Shown: positions 18,693-29,400 of the stretch, one piece after another | Layout of the letters: each line of letters starts with the position of its first letter | How positions within the stretch are numbered: position 1 is the stretch's first letter | NCBI GenBank assembly: GCA_017646665.1 | Contig: JAGCMB010000033.1 | Coordinates: forward strand, 1 to 64,000 | Direction: 5' to 3' | Source: Bacteroidaceae bacterium | Lineage (GTDB): Bacteria > Bacteroidota > Bacteroidia > Bacteroidales > Bacteroidaceae | Length of the DNA stretch: 64,000 bases | Notes under the pieces: model-generated | Seen by the model: the letters and a program-made list of their open reading frames with translations, nothing else | What the model was told of the DNA's origin: nothing | Databases searched by the model: none | Translations under genes and position numbers: made by a program

Positions 18693-20078
18693 TTATTCTG
18701 CCTTTGGCTTTCTAACACACTTTCTCTTTGGTTTCTCCTCAGCAACAGGCTCTTCTGCAACAGCTGCTTTCTTTGCTGCTTTCTTCTCCTTTGCTGCAAG
18801 TTTGGTCTTCAACTGCTCAACCTCGGCCTCGAGCTGAATGATTTCAACCTCCTGGTTGTCAATCATCTGCTGCAATGCACCAAGCTCCTCATTGTCCATA
18901 TCGGGATATTGTGCACGCACACGAGCAAGGAAGTCACCCAAGATATTCATATAGTTAGTGAACGCATCGTATGGCGATTCATAGATACAACGTTCTGTGA
19001 TAATACCATTCTGCTTTGTAGTCATAAAACGAAGGTTCTCGGCAGCCTGCAGATAGTCGAAATCCTGCTTCAACTTCTTATCGTCGGTGAGCATAATACG
19101 CTCTGCCACACTATATAGCTTGCTGAAAGCCTCACGCTGCAAAGTATTACCCAACCAAGAACTTGCGTCGCGCTCCTCGTCCATCCAAGAGAGTGGATAT
19201 GGTACTTCGAGTGGACCAACAGACTTGTGGTTGTCGATAACCTCTGACGGTGTAGAGAATGTTATGCCTTTATCGGCTGCACAAGCAGGCAATGCCTTGA
19301 GGAAGTCAAGGATATGCGACTCCAATGGCTGAGCCATACCGATAGCAGAAAGGTTCATGAAGATGTTGATAACCTTCTCCTCCTCGGGGAACTGTGAAAT
19401 CCAATCGATATATGTTTCAGCGAACAAAGGATACTCGCTCCACTCAGGGTTAGAGAAACGCAATGAAATATCGTCAGATAGCTTATAGTCACGAAGCAAC
19501 AACTTCAAGTTTGAAGCCAACGCGCAGTTGTAGACAAAGTGTGGGCTCTTCCAAGCGAGGATGTGCTTTGCACCCTCTGACAACATACCCTTGAAGCCCA
19601 TCTGTGATGCCATCTCACCGATTTCGTCAGAATAGATAAGACCAGAATTACGCAATACTTTTGGTTTTTTACCAAAAAGCTCCTTAATCTTGCGGTTCTG
19701 ACGCATAACCTCTTCCATAAATACCTCTTTCGATGCCAATGAAGAGAGACCGTGTGAGTAAGGCTCGCAAAGGAATTCGCAGCAACCGGTCTTGTTGATT
19801 TCGTGCAACAACTCAATAACCTGTGGAGCATACAACTCAAGCATCTCAAGACCAACACCCGATACAGAGAAAGCAACCTTAAAAGCACCGTTACTCTCAC
19901 GTATCATCTCAAGCATTGTCTGCAATGCCGGAACATAAGATTTCTCGGCAAGCTCCATTGTCATACTCTCGTTAGCATAATCATCATAGTAGTAGTGGTC
20001 ACTACCTATATCGAAGAAACGATAGCGTTTCAACTGTCTGATTTGATGCAATTCGAAATAGAAACAAATTGTTTTCAT
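18693..20078 (-). CDS. GH57 alpha-amylase-like protein, probable pseudoenzyme
   Basis: Protein of 461 aa with the GH57 beta/alpha barrel: CFYFELHQIRQ at the N-terminus, CCEFLCEPYSHGLSSL (100-114), VLRNSGLIYSDEIG (141-154) and INIFMNLSAIGMAQ (237-250). In active GH57 amylases the third motif reads RNTEL with the nucleophile Glu, and the fourth reads FMDYETFGEH with the acid/base Asp. Here those places hold Gly146 and Asn242, so both catalytic residues appear lost. The last ~70 residues are a coiled coil plus a Lys-rich tail. It is the last gene of a debranching enzyme-GT4-GH57 operon. A structural or regulatory role in glycogen metabolism is possible but unproven. Confidence 0.85.
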   Translation of the reverse strand: MKTICFYFELHQIRQLKRYRFFDIGSDHYYYDDYANESMTMELAEKSYVPALQTMLEMIRESNGAFKVAFSVSGVGLEMLELYAPQVIELLHEINKTGCCEFLCEPYSHGLSSLASKEVFMEEVMRQNRKIKELFGKKPKVLRNSGLIYSDEIGEMASQMGFKGMLSEGAKHILAWKSPHFVYNCALASNLKLLLRDYKLSDDISLRFSNPEWSEYPLFAETYIDWISQFPEEEKVINIFMNLSAIGMAQPLESHILDFLKALPACAADKGITFSTPSEVIDNHKSVGPLEVPYPLSWMDEERDASSWLGNTLQREAFSKLYSVAERIMLTDDKKLKQDFDYLQAAENLRFMTTKQNGIITERCIYESPYDAFTNYMNILGDFLARVRAQYPDMDNEELGALQQMIDNQEVEIIQLEAEVEQLKTKLAAKEKKAAKKAAVAEEPVAEEKPKRKCVRKPKAE

Positions 20079-20100
20079 ATTATTTCTTTGATTTTAATTA

Positions 20101-21363
20101 TTACCAACCCAATACTTTTTCATACATTCTTCTCAGCTTCAACGCCACATCTTCCCAAGTGATGCTGTCAACCTCCTTGCGTCCCTCTACCTTCAGATAT
20201 TCATAGAGCGACTCGTTGTTGCATATTGAATAGATGGCATCGGCCATAGCGTTTATATCCCAATAATCGGTCTTGATACACTTGTCAAGAATCTCGGCAC
20301 AACCCGACTGTTTAGAGATTATAGTAGGAACGTCGCACTGCATAGCCTCGAGCGGAGAAATACCGAACGGTTCACTAACCGATGGCATAATATACACATC
20401 ACTGGCTTTGAGGCACTCATACACCTGACGACCACGCATAAAACCGGGGAAGTGGAATCTATCGGAGATACCGCGTTGTGCCACAAGACGTATCATATCG
20501 TTCATCATATCACCGCTACCGGCCATACAGAAACGGATATTTTTTGTCTTTTTCAGCACCTGTGCAGCTGCCTCAACAAAGTATTCCGGACCCTTCTGCA
20601 TTGTAATACGTCCAAGGAATGTAACCACCTTCTCGTTTGGAATCTTCTTTGGCACGATGTCAAGAATTTCCTGCTCAAGCGGAGTAACGGCATTGTGCAA
20701 TGTCGATACCTTGCTTGGGTGCTGATGATACTTGTGAATGACAGTCTGGCGTGTGAGCTCACTCACGCAGAAGATGTGGTCGGCATTGTCCATACCATTC
20801 TTCTCAATTGCATACACAGTAGGGTTCACATTACCACGACTACGGTCAAAGTCGGTAGCGTGCACGTGAATCACAAGTTTCTTACCTGATACCTGCTTTG
20901 CGTGTATGCCGGCAGGATAGGTCAACCAGTCGTGCGAGTGAATAATATCAAACTCTTCTGTACGTGCAACTACACCTGCAATTATCGAGTAGTTATTGAT
21001 CTCGTCGTGAAGATTGTCGGGATAACCGCCTGCAAACTCCATACAACCGAGGTCATTGGTGTGCATATAGCTAAAATCGCTATATATGTGTTCCCTGTAG
21101 CGGTAATACTCCTCGGGAGTCATCACCTTACCGATGCGGGCATCGACATAGTCCCTATTGACATCCTTCCACACTATGGGCACAGAGTTCATTGCCACAA
21201 TCCTCAGGAAGCTGTTGTCTTCATCGCCGTATGGTTTGGGAATACAGAACTTAATCTCGACATCGCCCTGCTGGACGAAACCCTTTGTAAGTCCATAGCT
21301 TGCCGTACCGAGTCCACCCGAAATATGAGGGGGGAACTCCCAACCGAACATTAATACTTTCAT
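20101..21363 (-). CDS. GT4 glycosyltransferase (glycogen-synthase-like)
   Basis: Protein of 420 aa with a complete GT-B fold. It starts VLMFGWEFPPHISGGLGTA (GGLG loop), has FDIIHSHDWLTYPAG, and its C-terminal half carries VVTFLGRITMQKGPEYF and SEPFGISPLEAM, the E-x7-E donor motif. By position between the debranching enzyme and the GH57 protein it probably extends alpha-glucan or makes a glycogen-related sugar chain. It starts five bases after the debranching enzyme stop. The exact donor (ADP-Glc or UDP-Glc) cannot be read from the sequence. Confidence 0.88.
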   Translation of the reverse strand: MKVLMFGWEFPPHISGGLGTASYGLTKGFVQQGDVEIKFCIPKPYGDEDNSFLRIVAMNSVPIVWKDVNRDYVDARIGKVMTPEEYYRYREHIYSDFSYMHTNDLGCMEFAGGYPDNLHDEINNYSIIAGVVARTEEFDIIHSHDWLTYPAGIHAKQVSGKKLVIHVHATDFDRSRGNVNPTVYAIEKNGMDNADHIFCVSELTRQTVIHKYHQHPSKVSTLHNAVTPLEQEILDIVPKKIPNEKVVTFLGRITMQKGPEYFVEAAAQVLKKTKNIRFCMAGSGDMMNDMIRLVAQRGISDRFHFPGFMRGRQVYECLKASDVYIMPSVSEPFGISPLEAMQCDVPTIISKQSGCAEILDKCIKTDYWDINAMADAIYSICNNESLYEYLKVEGRKEVDSITWEDVALKLRRMYEKVLGW

Positions 21364-21368
21364 ATATA

Positions 21369-23321
21369 TTATCCCTCCATTTTAGATTCGTACTGTTTTA
21401 GTATCTGGCTTGTTCTGAGGATTGCGGCCACGTTCATAGCGAAAGCCACCGCACCACGTCCTTTGAAAGGCGGGTTACCATCGAACACCTCGGGTATTGA
21501 ACCGATACAGTGCTGAACAATCTCATCCTCGTATCCAATCATCTGACGTTGGACAAAAGAAACGCCGCTCAACTTGTATATCTTGAGGTAAGCCTCGTAG
21601 TAGAAACCACCGAGCCAAGGCCAAGCAGTACCCTGATGATATGCATAATCACGCTGTATCTGAGGGCCTACATAGTTAGGATTGTAACCTACACTCTTTG
21701 GTGAGAGCGAGCGCAATCCGCGAGGAGTGAGAAGCTCCTTTGTTACAGTGTCAAGGACTTTCTTCTTCTGCTTTGAGTCAAGTGGCGAGTGGTCGAGCGC
21801 AACGGCAAAAATCATATTCGGACGAACACTCCAGTCAACATAGTCACCATCGACATAGTCATACAAATAGCCATATTCATTGACAAACACATCAACAAAA
21901 GCCTTGCCCGAGAGCGCGATAAGACGAACAAGCGAATTCTGTACATCGACATTGTTCATCAGCACAGCCATCTCCTCAATGAACTTCAAGGCATTATACC
22001 ACAAAGCATTGATTTCCACAACATAGCCAGTGCGCTGAACAACAGGACGGCCGTTCGCTGTAGAGTTCATCCAAGTCACCGCCTTGTCGCGACCGTTTGT
22101 AGCGAGCAAGCCATTCTGGGCAACACGCAAGTTGCTATGTTTGTTGTTACGGACATAGTCGTATATACGCATCAACAAATCGCCATACTTGTCGCGACAA
22201 GCCTCGATGCTGCACTCCTTGGCATACTGTTGGAGAGCCCATACACACCACAAGAGTACATCGGGATGTTCCATCTCATATATCTTGCAATCACTTACCT
22301 TGCCATTGATAAAATCATTGATGGCTATGGTAGCGGTCTTCATTACCCTTTCAAACTCATCAACGTGTCCTTGCGAGAGTGTAAGACCGGGAAGTGACAC
22401 AAAGAGGTCACGTGCACGGCACTTGAACCAAGGATAACCTGCGAGGATATATGTATGCTCGCCCTGTACGTTGAAGAACTGGTTTCCGGCACACTGCATA
22501 CAGTGCATGAAGTTATCACGTGGGTCACGGATTGCCTCTTCGTGCTCAAACGCAGCCTTCATTGTGCGTGATGTCATTGGAGATACACCGCCCGAGAAGA
22601 CAATGCTCTCACCGGCTTTCATCTTGACCTCGAAATAACCAGGAACGTACAGATCCTCGTTAAAGTCGTAGCCGCGCTCAAGTTCTTTTACATACTCAAT
22701 TCCACGATACCAATCGGGCTGGTAGACAAATTCATTCTTCTTGTTGAGCTGCATATAGAGGTTAGGGTAATCGGCATACATCTTCATACTGATACCATTC
22801 TCAACCTCCTTGTAGCTACGGTCGGCAATGTTGTTCTCGTGTGTATATTCACGAACACTGCGGAACGCACAGAACGGGCGCAGACGCAATGTAACAGCAG
22901 TGTTTGCCTTCAACAAGGTGTAACGAATAAGAATTCTGTTCTCGTGATGCACAAAGGCTTTCTCTTTTTTAAGCCAAACACCACCCACATTATATATTGT
23001 GGTTGGTACTCGCTCCCAGGCGAACTCACGGATATACTTGTTGCCGCGTGGAGCGAAATTGTCGGCATTGTACTTGTGCAGGCCAAGATTGAACTCTGCA
23101 CCGTGCAAAACAACAGTTTCATCAAGCGACGACAACAGCACGTGGTTTTCATCGTCGAGTTCGGGGATTGGAACAACCAACAATCCGTGGTACTTACGGG
23201 TATTACAGTCGACAATTGTCGAGCAATGGTATGCACCCGAGCGGTTTGTTCTCAAAATCTCCTTCTGCAACGACTCCTCCAAGTTCGTCATCAGCGTTTT
23301 TTCGAATCGCAAATAACTCAT
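21369..23321 (-). CDS. Glycogen debranching enzyme, amylo-alpha-1,6-glucosidase (GH133)
   Basis: Protein of 650 aa. The N-terminal domain (about 1-270) matches the bacterial GDE N-terminal module, with NRSGAYHCSTIVDCNTRKYHGLL and TTIYNVGGVW; the C-terminal (alpha/alpha)6 domain (about 290-645) includes PWFKCRARDLFVSLPGL, the VDWSVRPNMIFAVAL region and AYHQGTAWPWLGG, all typical of GDE_C. It removes alpha-1,6 branches of glycogen. It is the first gene of the three-gene minus-strand operon and has a good promoter. Confidence 0.94.
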   Translation of the reverse strand: MSYLRFEKTLMTNLEESLQKEILRTNRSGAYHCSTIVDCNTRKYHGLLVVPIPELDDENHVLLSSLDETVVLHGAEFNLGLHKYNADNFAPRGNKYIREFAWERVPTTIYNVGGVWLKKEKAFVHHENRILIRYTLLKANTAVTLRLRPFCAFRSVREYTHENNIADRSYKEVENGISMKMYADYPNLYMQLNKKNEFVYQPDWYRGIEYVKELERGYDFNEDLYVPGYFEVKMKAGESIVFSGGVSPMTSRTMKAAFEHEEAIRDPRDNFMHCMQCAGNQFFNVQGEHTYILAGYPWFKCRARDLFVSLPGLTLSQGHVDEFERVMKTATIAINDFINGKVSDCKIYEMEHPDVLLWCVWALQQYAKECSIEACRDKYGDLLMRIYDYVRNNKHSNLRVAQNGLLATNGRDKAVTWMNSTANGRPVVQRTGYVVEINALWYNALKFIEEMAVLMNNVDVQNSLVRLIALSGKAFVDVFVNEYGYLYDYVDGDYVDWSVRPNMIFAVALDHSPLDSKQKKKVLDTVTKELLTPRGLRSLSPKSVGYNPNYVGPQIQRDYAYHQGTAWPWLGGFYYEAYLKIYKLSGVSFVQRQMIGYEDEIVQHCIGSIPEVFDGNPPFKGRGAVAFAMNVAAILRTSQILKQYESKMEG

Positions 23322-23366
23322 CTCGTACTATTTATATGATTATAACTAAATTTCTTATCACACCCC

Positions 23367-23397
23367 CAAATATAAGTATTATTAAATTCAGTTACAA
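23367..23397 (-). promoter_or_regulatory. Promoter of the debranching enzyme-GT4-GH57 operon
   Basis: On the minus strand TTG (23397-23395), a 20-base spacer and TATATTTG (23374-23367), 45 bases upstream of the ATG at 23321. Confidence 0.7.
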
Positions 23398-23509
23398 GTT
23401 GAAAGAGGGTTTTTTAATAAAAAACATAAAAAAATGCAAAAAGGCTTACAAATACCCATAAAAATAGCCAAAAAGCAATGGCAGATACCTTGAAATCAGA
23501 TGAGCGCAT

Positions 23510-23536
23510 AAAAAAACCTCCGCAATTTTGCGGAGG
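23510..23536 (-). terminator. Terminator after kdsA
   Basis: Nine-bp GC-rich stem (23517-23525 with 23528-23536); on the minus strand it is followed by seven T (plus-strand A-run 23510-23516). It lies 22 bases beyond the kdsA stop. Confidence 0.9.
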
Positions 23537-23558
23537 CAATATGATGGAAAAAGCTCGT

Positions 23559-24362
23559 TTATCTCACGGCTTCTCTAACCCTTATGAGTTTATCGAGCAG
23601 ACCTTCAAGCAGGTCAAGACGAAGCATATTGGCACCATCACTCTTTGCGACAGCCGGATTCTCGTGAGTTTCAATAAATAAGCCATCAGCACCAACAGCA
23701 ATGGCCGCCTTTGCAATCGTTTCTATCATTTCGGGCATACCGCCTGTAACACCGGCTGTCTGATTAGGTTGCTGCAACGAATGTGTTATGTCCATCACCA
23801 CCGGATATCCGAATTTTCGCATCTGTGGAATACCCCGGAAATCAACCACCAGATCCTGATAGCCGAATGTCGTTCCGCGCTCTGTAAGCATCACGTTTCC
23901 TGCGCCACCTTCTGAAACCACCTTCTCGGCAGCGTATTTCATAGCTTCGGGCGAAAGGAACTGACCTTTCTTGATATTTACAATACGTCCGGTCTTTGCA
24001 GCAGCCGTCAGCAAATCGGTCTGTCGGCAAAGGAATGCCGGAATCTGCAATATATCAACATATTCGGCAGCCATCTCAGCCTCCTCGGCCGAATGGATAT
24101 CCGTCACGACAGGAATATTGAATGTTTCGCGCACGCGGCGCAACACACGCAAAGCGTTCTCATCACCGATACCGGTAAACGAATCAAGACGGGAGCGATT
24201 GGCCTTGCGGTATGAACCCTTGAAAACATAAGGAATATTTCTTTCCGATGTCAAGGAAACAACACGTTCAGCAATTCTCATCGCCATATCCTCACCCTCA
24301 ATGACACAAGGGCCGGCAAGCAAGAAAAAATTCTCGGTAGATGTCAAATCTCTTATTGTCAT
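23559..24362 (-). CDS. kdsA: 3-deoxy-8-phosphooctulonate (KDO-8-phosphate) synthase
   Basis: Protein of 267 aa, family length. It condenses phosphoenolpyruvate with arabinose-5-phosphate to make KDO-8-P for lipopolysaccharide. Visible segments are LLAGPCVIEGEDMA, GSYRKANRSRLDSF, PVVTDIHSAEEA, IPAFLCRQTDLL and DITHSLQQPN. It lies last in miaA-lipid kinase-kdsA and overlaps the kinase by four bases. Confidence 0.96.
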   Translation of the reverse strand: MTIRDLTSTENFFLLAGPCVIEGEDMAMRIAERVVSLTSERNIPYVFKGSYRKANRSRLDSFTGIGDENALRVLRRVRETFNIPVVTDIHSAEEAEMAAEYVDILQIPAFLCRQTDLLTAAAKTGRIVNIKKGQFLSPEAMKYAAEKVVSEGGAGNVMLTERGTTFGYQDLVVDFRGIPQMRKFGYPVVMDITHSLQQPNQTAGVTGGMPEMIETIAKAAIAVGADGLFIETHENPAVAKSDGANMLRLDLLEGLLDKLIRVREAVR

Positions 24363-25309
24363 AACCGTTTCTTTATTTTAGTTGGTATTATTAAATTCAA
24401 TTTTTCAGGTTCCACAGTCACCAGCAACGGGAATGTGGGAGCAAAAGGACGGCCGTCAATTCCAAGGCCGGCACCACCTACTGACTCTATCTCAATCTCG
24501 GTGGTTCTAAAAGGTTCTACCAGCTCAAAATTAAGGATGCGTCGCCGGGTCACCATCTGCAGCCCCTTCAACACGCCGAGGAACGGCGACATCCTTATCG
24601 CAGACACGTCCATCCAACCATTATAGGGAACCGCACTCGGTGTCATTCCGTAGCCTGTGGAATTTCCTATACATAGCATCATAAACTTCCTGTCCACAAG
24701 TTGATTGTTGAGTCTGAACTTCATATTGAAATTCTGCCTACGAAACAACAGGTGCAACAATGCCCTGAAGCGATATATAATCTTTGCAAAGATAGTACTT
24801 TTTTTATTGGCGAGGGCAACAATATTCGCCGACAAACCGACATTGAGGACATTGATAAAATAGCGTTTTACTTCAACACCGTCCTTATAATAACAACAGC
24901 AGCCCACGTCGACCTTGCGGACACGCCCTGCAATGATACTATCCACCGCCATCTTATAATCCTTGAACGACAGTCCCCAATATGATGCAAAATCGTTTTC
25001 AATTCCGTTGGGAACAATGCCAAGAGCAACCTCGTTTGCTCTACCCGATGCCAACAGTCCATTCAAAGCATCTTGCAGAGCACCATCGCCACCGATAACA
25101 ACGACAGTATCAAAGCCATTATTTGCATATTTGAGTGCCTGACATTCCACATCATTGGCCGAGCCTGCGCAAAAGAAGTCATACGCGACCTCCTTTTCTG
25201 CAAGATATTCGCTGATTTCCTTCCAGCGCCCCATTGGCCTGGTTGCACCAATCTTTGGAGAATATATTATTCCCCAACGACGCCTATTTCTATTTCTGGC
25301 CTCACTCAT
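24359..25309 (-). CDS. Diacylglycerol kinase-family lipid kinase (YegS/DgkB-like)
   Basis: Protein of 316 aa. It has the catalytic GGDGALQDALNGL loop near residue 75 and GIVPNGIENDFA, as in YegS/DgkB kinases that phosphorylate diacylglycerol or other lipids at the membrane face. The C-terminal beta-sandwich (about 140-310) ends with GIDGRPF. The GTGNDFA motif common in the family reads NGIENDFA here. It overlaps miaA by eight bases and kdsA by four. The lipid substrate is not predictable. Confidence 0.85.
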   Translation of the reverse strand: MSEARNRNRRRWGIIYSPKIGATRPMGRWKEISEYLAEKEVAYDFFCAGSANDVECQALKYANNGFDTVVVIGGDGALQDALNGLLASGRANEVALGIVPNGIENDFASYWGLSFKDYKMAVDSIIAGRVRKVDVGCCCYYKDGVEVKRYFINVLNVGLSANIVALANKKSTIFAKIIYRFRALLHLLFRRQNFNMKFRLNNQLVDRKFMMLCIGNSTGYGMTPSAVPYNGWMDVSAIRMSPFLGVLKGLQMVTRRRILNFELVEPFRTTEIEIESVGGAGLGIDGRPFAPTFPLLVTVEPEKLNLIIPTKIKKRL

Positions 25310-26243
25310 ACATCATTGTTTTTATCTGCTCCACCATCTCATCAACAGAGCGGGAGGCATCAATCCAATGTATCTGCACTCCACGTTTCTCCATACCGCG
25401 GAACCAAGTCATTTGTCGTTTGGCAAACTGATGGATTGCAATCTCCAGCCCACTCACCATTTCGTCATACCCCATCTTGCCGGTAAGGTATAGTGTCAGA
25501 TACTTATATTCCAAACCATAATATATCAACTGCTCAGGTTCGAGCCCACTATCAAGCAAACGCCTAACCTCTTCAACCATTCCGCAATCAAGGCGTTCAC
25601 GCAGACGACGGCTAATCCTTTCACGACGCACCTCTCTATCAACCTGCACGCCTATCGTCAAAGCATTTATCTGCGGAAAATATCTCTCCTCAACAGGACA
25701 AGTCCTATAATACTCCTCAATCTCAATAGCCCGTATTGCACGTTTCTTGTTATCGGTGTCGGTATTGTTATGCAACTGCTTGTATGTAGCCAACAGAGCT
25801 GTGAGTTCTTCAAGAGTTTTTTCCTCAAGGGCAGCACGCAAAGCCGGATTCTCGGGTACCGGCAAAAGGCGATACCCTTTCAGCACAGATTCCACATAAA
25901 GTCCACTGCCACCGCACATAATAGGGAAACCGCCACGATGCCTTATATCCTCATAGGATTGTAGAAAGTCGCGTTGAAATTCAAAGAGATTGTACTTTTC
26001 ACCGGCATCGACAATATCAAGCAGATGCGATGGAACAGTGACGCCATCACAGGTATATTCGGCTATATCCTTTCCGGTACCTATATCCATACCGCGATAG
26101 ACCTGTCGACTGTCGGCACTGATTATTTCCGCACCGGGAACAGCCAAAGCCAGTTTCACCGCCAAAGAGGTCTTGCCACAAGCAGTTGGCCCCACAACCG
26201 ACACTAAATCATATTTCTCCTTGCGTTCCTGCATCTGCAACAA
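25302..26243 (-). CDS. miaA: tRNA dimethylallyltransferase
   Basis: Protein of 313 aa. It isopentenylates A37 of tRNAs reading UNN codons. The P-loop GPTACGKTSLAVKLA, the ISADSRQVYRGMDIGTGK segment, GGSGLYV and the C-terminal QMTWFRG are all present. A second Met three codons in (Met4) is an alternative start. First gene of the miaA-lipid kinase-kdsA unit, with a promoter 20-50 bases upstream. Confidence 0.96.
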   Translation of the reverse strand: MLQMQERKEKYDLVSVVGPTACGKTSLAVKLALAVPGAEIISADSRQVYRGMDIGTGKDIAEYTCDGVTVPSHLLDIVDAGEKYNLFEFQRDFLQSYEDIRHRGGFPIMCGGSGLYVESVLKGYRLLPVPENPALRAALEEKTLEELTALLATYKQLHNNTDTDNKKRAIRAIEIEEYYRTCPVEERYFPQINALTIGVQVDREVRRERISRRLRERLDCGMVEEVRRLLDSGLEPEQLIYYGLEYKYLTLYLTGKMGYDEMVSGLEIAIHQFAKRQMTWFRGMEKRGVQIHWIDASRSVDEMVEQIKTMMYE

Positions 26244-26261
26244 ACAAATCGTTATAGAGTG

Positions 26262-26293
26262 CGAAGTTAATGCAAGTTAACGGCAATAGCAAA
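26262..26293 (-). promoter_or_regulatory. Promoter of miaA operon
   Basis: On the minus strand TTTG (26293-26290), a 20-base spacer and TAACTTCG (26269-26262), the TTCG form of the -7 element, 19 bases before the miaA ATG. Confidence 0.65.
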
Positions 26294-26355
26294 AGATGGA
26301 GAGTTTTTTTATCCACAACATACCCACACACGCGCGTACCTTAAATAATACAGCA

Positions 26356-26381
26356 GGAGGGTGGTTCAAGAACCACCCTCC
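26356..26381 (-). terminator. Terminator after the GH85 gene
   Basis: Perfect 11-bp GC-rich stem (26356-26366 with 26371-26381) and CAAG loop, 57 bases beyond the GH85 stop; no long T-run follows on the minus strand. Confidence 0.65.
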
Positions 26382-26437
26382 ATATCTCTTTTATAAGTAA
26401 ATGAATAAAAAGACTATACTATTCGCTTTTCAGTCAT

Positions 26438-29400
26438 TTACTTCTTTATTTTGAATGAGCGCACTGCTACACCCTCCTTCATAATCACCACTACATATAC
26501 ACCAGGCTCAGCCGATGCAAGCGAAATCTCGCGGAGTTCACCTGCACGAACTTCAAAGGCATCGTTTGCAACCAACTTGCCATCGGCAGCAAATACAGCA
26601 ACCTCAAACAAGCCATCCTCGGCAAACAGCACATTGGCTGTACCCTCGAAAGGTTTCGGATAAACCATATAACCGGCCTCGGCATTTACATCCTCAATAG
26701 AGGTTACAACCATATAGTCGGTGATGGTCTTTGTTGCAGAGCCCCAAGAGTTGGTAGCAACAACTGTGATTGGAAACTTGCCGTCGCCGCTGTTGTATGT
26801 TGCACTTGCAGTTGTATCTGTCGAAGCGTTCACACGTGCGCCCTCAATCATCCACTTCGTAGACTCATAATTAACAGGATAACTACCTGTGAGCATTGGC
26901 ACACCTGGAGCTGTAATCAATTGGTTCTGCTTGTAGTCTGTAGTAAAGCCGTTCTCTTCCTTGCCGGTTGTCATATAACCGCCGGGAACAGCAGCTGCAT
27001 TCTGACCCTTATTGGGGAAGTAGATATTTCCCTCGCCATCGGTCATTGTCTCCTCGAATGTGAAGTAGCCCTCAAGGTTTGTTGGAGCGGTTGCATAACC
27101 TCTCATCGCACGCTTGACCTCATCGGCTGTGAGCGCCTTGCTCCATATCTGCACCTCATCTACCCAACCTGTCAAGCTTGCAAGGTTAGTCATTGAACCG
27201 CCCACATAGAACTTGGCACCACGCCAGTTCTTTGGACCTGCACCGCGTGATGTTCCGTTTGCAATCTCCTTACCGTTAAGATATAGTGTCAGATTTCGAC
27301 CCGACTTCACTGCACAAACGTGATACCATACACCCGGCATAAGGCTATATCCGTTAGAGAGAATATCGACATCATTATTATGCTCATAGTTGCCGGTTCC
27401 TGCAGGAGGAGCATCAGCACAGAGCGACAACTCGTTCTCGGCATTGTCGCGGCCGATATTGTTGTTCTTGGCATAGCCGGCAGGACGGATGGCAGTCCAC
27501 ATCTCACCCCATACATTCTCGGTCCAGGTATTGTTATAGTTACGGTTAACCTTTGTCATAAGCAAAGTACCCAAAGATGCGTGCTCAAACTTCTCTACCT
27601 TGAACCAAAGAGCAAATGATGTATTATTATATTCGTTCATCACTGCAGCATCAACCGTAAACTGGTATGGCTCGTACATATGCAATGATCTTGAAACGCT
27701 ACAAGGAGCACCGTCATACTCAGTACCTGTTGCTATATCGGCAGTAAAATTCACCTCCTGGTCGGGGCCGGAAACTTCGGTGACATCGGATGCGATATCA
27801 TTAATCTGTGGAAGACGACCGGTCTCCTCGGGAGTAACAAGGATAAGTGAACGGTTTGTAAGTACAGTTCCGCCGGTTTTCACCTTGACATCATAGCTGC
27901 CCACACTTGGCAACGATGTTGTAAAGGTAAGTACACCGCTTTCTGACTGAGCCACTCTCTGGTCTGTGAGCGCATCATAGATTGCGAATGTAGCTGTTGC
28001 GTGGTTAGGATCCTCGAAACCGATAGTAAACTCCTCGCCCGGCTTGATAATCGCCTTGTCGACAGTGAGGGTTTCAATCATTGTCAAAGGCTCCTGAATC
28101 TCCTGGCTCCACACAATGTCACTCATTGCACGGCCATCCTTACCCACGGCACGCACACCAATCTGCAACTTGTCAACTTTTGGAATCAAGGTTGCATCAA
28201 CAACGTATGCAGCCCAAGAAGTGGTTGTTGTAAGCAGAGTCTCCTGACCCTCCTGCTTTACATATATTTCATAGTACCAAGCACCAACCTCCTCGTTGTA
28301 TACAGGGCAGCCATCATACTCGGCAGGACGTGTAGCAGGTGTAGGCATTGACCACACAAGCTTTATGTCGGCACGGTTGTAGTAGCGTTTCATCACCTCA
28401 GCGTGAGTGATTGTAGGAGTCTGTGGCTGCTCATTGAAGCTTGCAGGAACGAAAGCGAACTCACCAAGAAGAACCTCGTATGCAGCGTTGGTATCCTTTA
28501 CCGAGAGACCAACACAACCAATTACATCACCGGCAGCAAGACCGACCTCGGAAGCCTTGATTACAACCTCGTTCCACTCACCGGCCTTGATATCACCTGC
28601 AACAGGGATATATACAAAGTTGTTCTCGCCATTCTCTTTCGCAACCATCAGTTCAAGATTAGTTGCAGCACTCTTTGGTTTGAATACAAGGCGGAACTCA
28701 TCGTCTGCAGCCTCAACATTCCACTTTGTTGCAAAGAGGCGAACATCAGAACGCTGTGTAGCGCCGTGAATTTTCAAGCAAGAACCTGCGAACCAAGCGT
28801 CGTCGTAGCAGAAGTCGAGGTTTACAGCATCGGCAGGCACTGTCTTGCCGTCACCATTGTCAACCCACCAACGCCAGGTCGGGAGCAAATCCTGCATACC
28901 ATAGTTGTACCACTTGTGATTCCAGGTTGTAACACCCTCCTTGTTGAAGAAACGGCCGTTACCCAAGTTGAAGCGTGTCACAAAAGGAAGTTCGTCAAGT
29001 GTAGAACGCTCTATGACAGCTGTTGCATAACCGTGCCAATCCTTGAGGGCACTATAAGATGAAGTCACATTGGCATCGGTCAACCCGGGCATATTGAGCA
29101 CATTGCGGTTACCGCCCGAGAAGAGCATCTCCTGCTTCTTCTGGTACTCGTTCTGCACAGCATAGTCGCTCTGACCACCCTCGGTTGAAGAGATGTAAAG
29201 AGCATTACGGTCGTGGGCACCCCAAACGACAACGCTCACAGGCTGACGCATCAAAGCAGTCCAACCCGCATTGCCGTTCTTTCCGTAGCCACGGCCCTGC
29301 ATATCAAAGCCGGCGTATACGTCAAATGTAGAACGGCCAAGATTCTTTGCAGTCTGGGCGCTCTCGGCCAAACCACCCTCGGTCCAGTTGTAGTTAAGGA

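Noticed and set aside
18909-20162. Plus-strand frames opposite the GH57 gene
   Set aside because: Shadows of the conserved minus-strand protein, without motifs or promoters.
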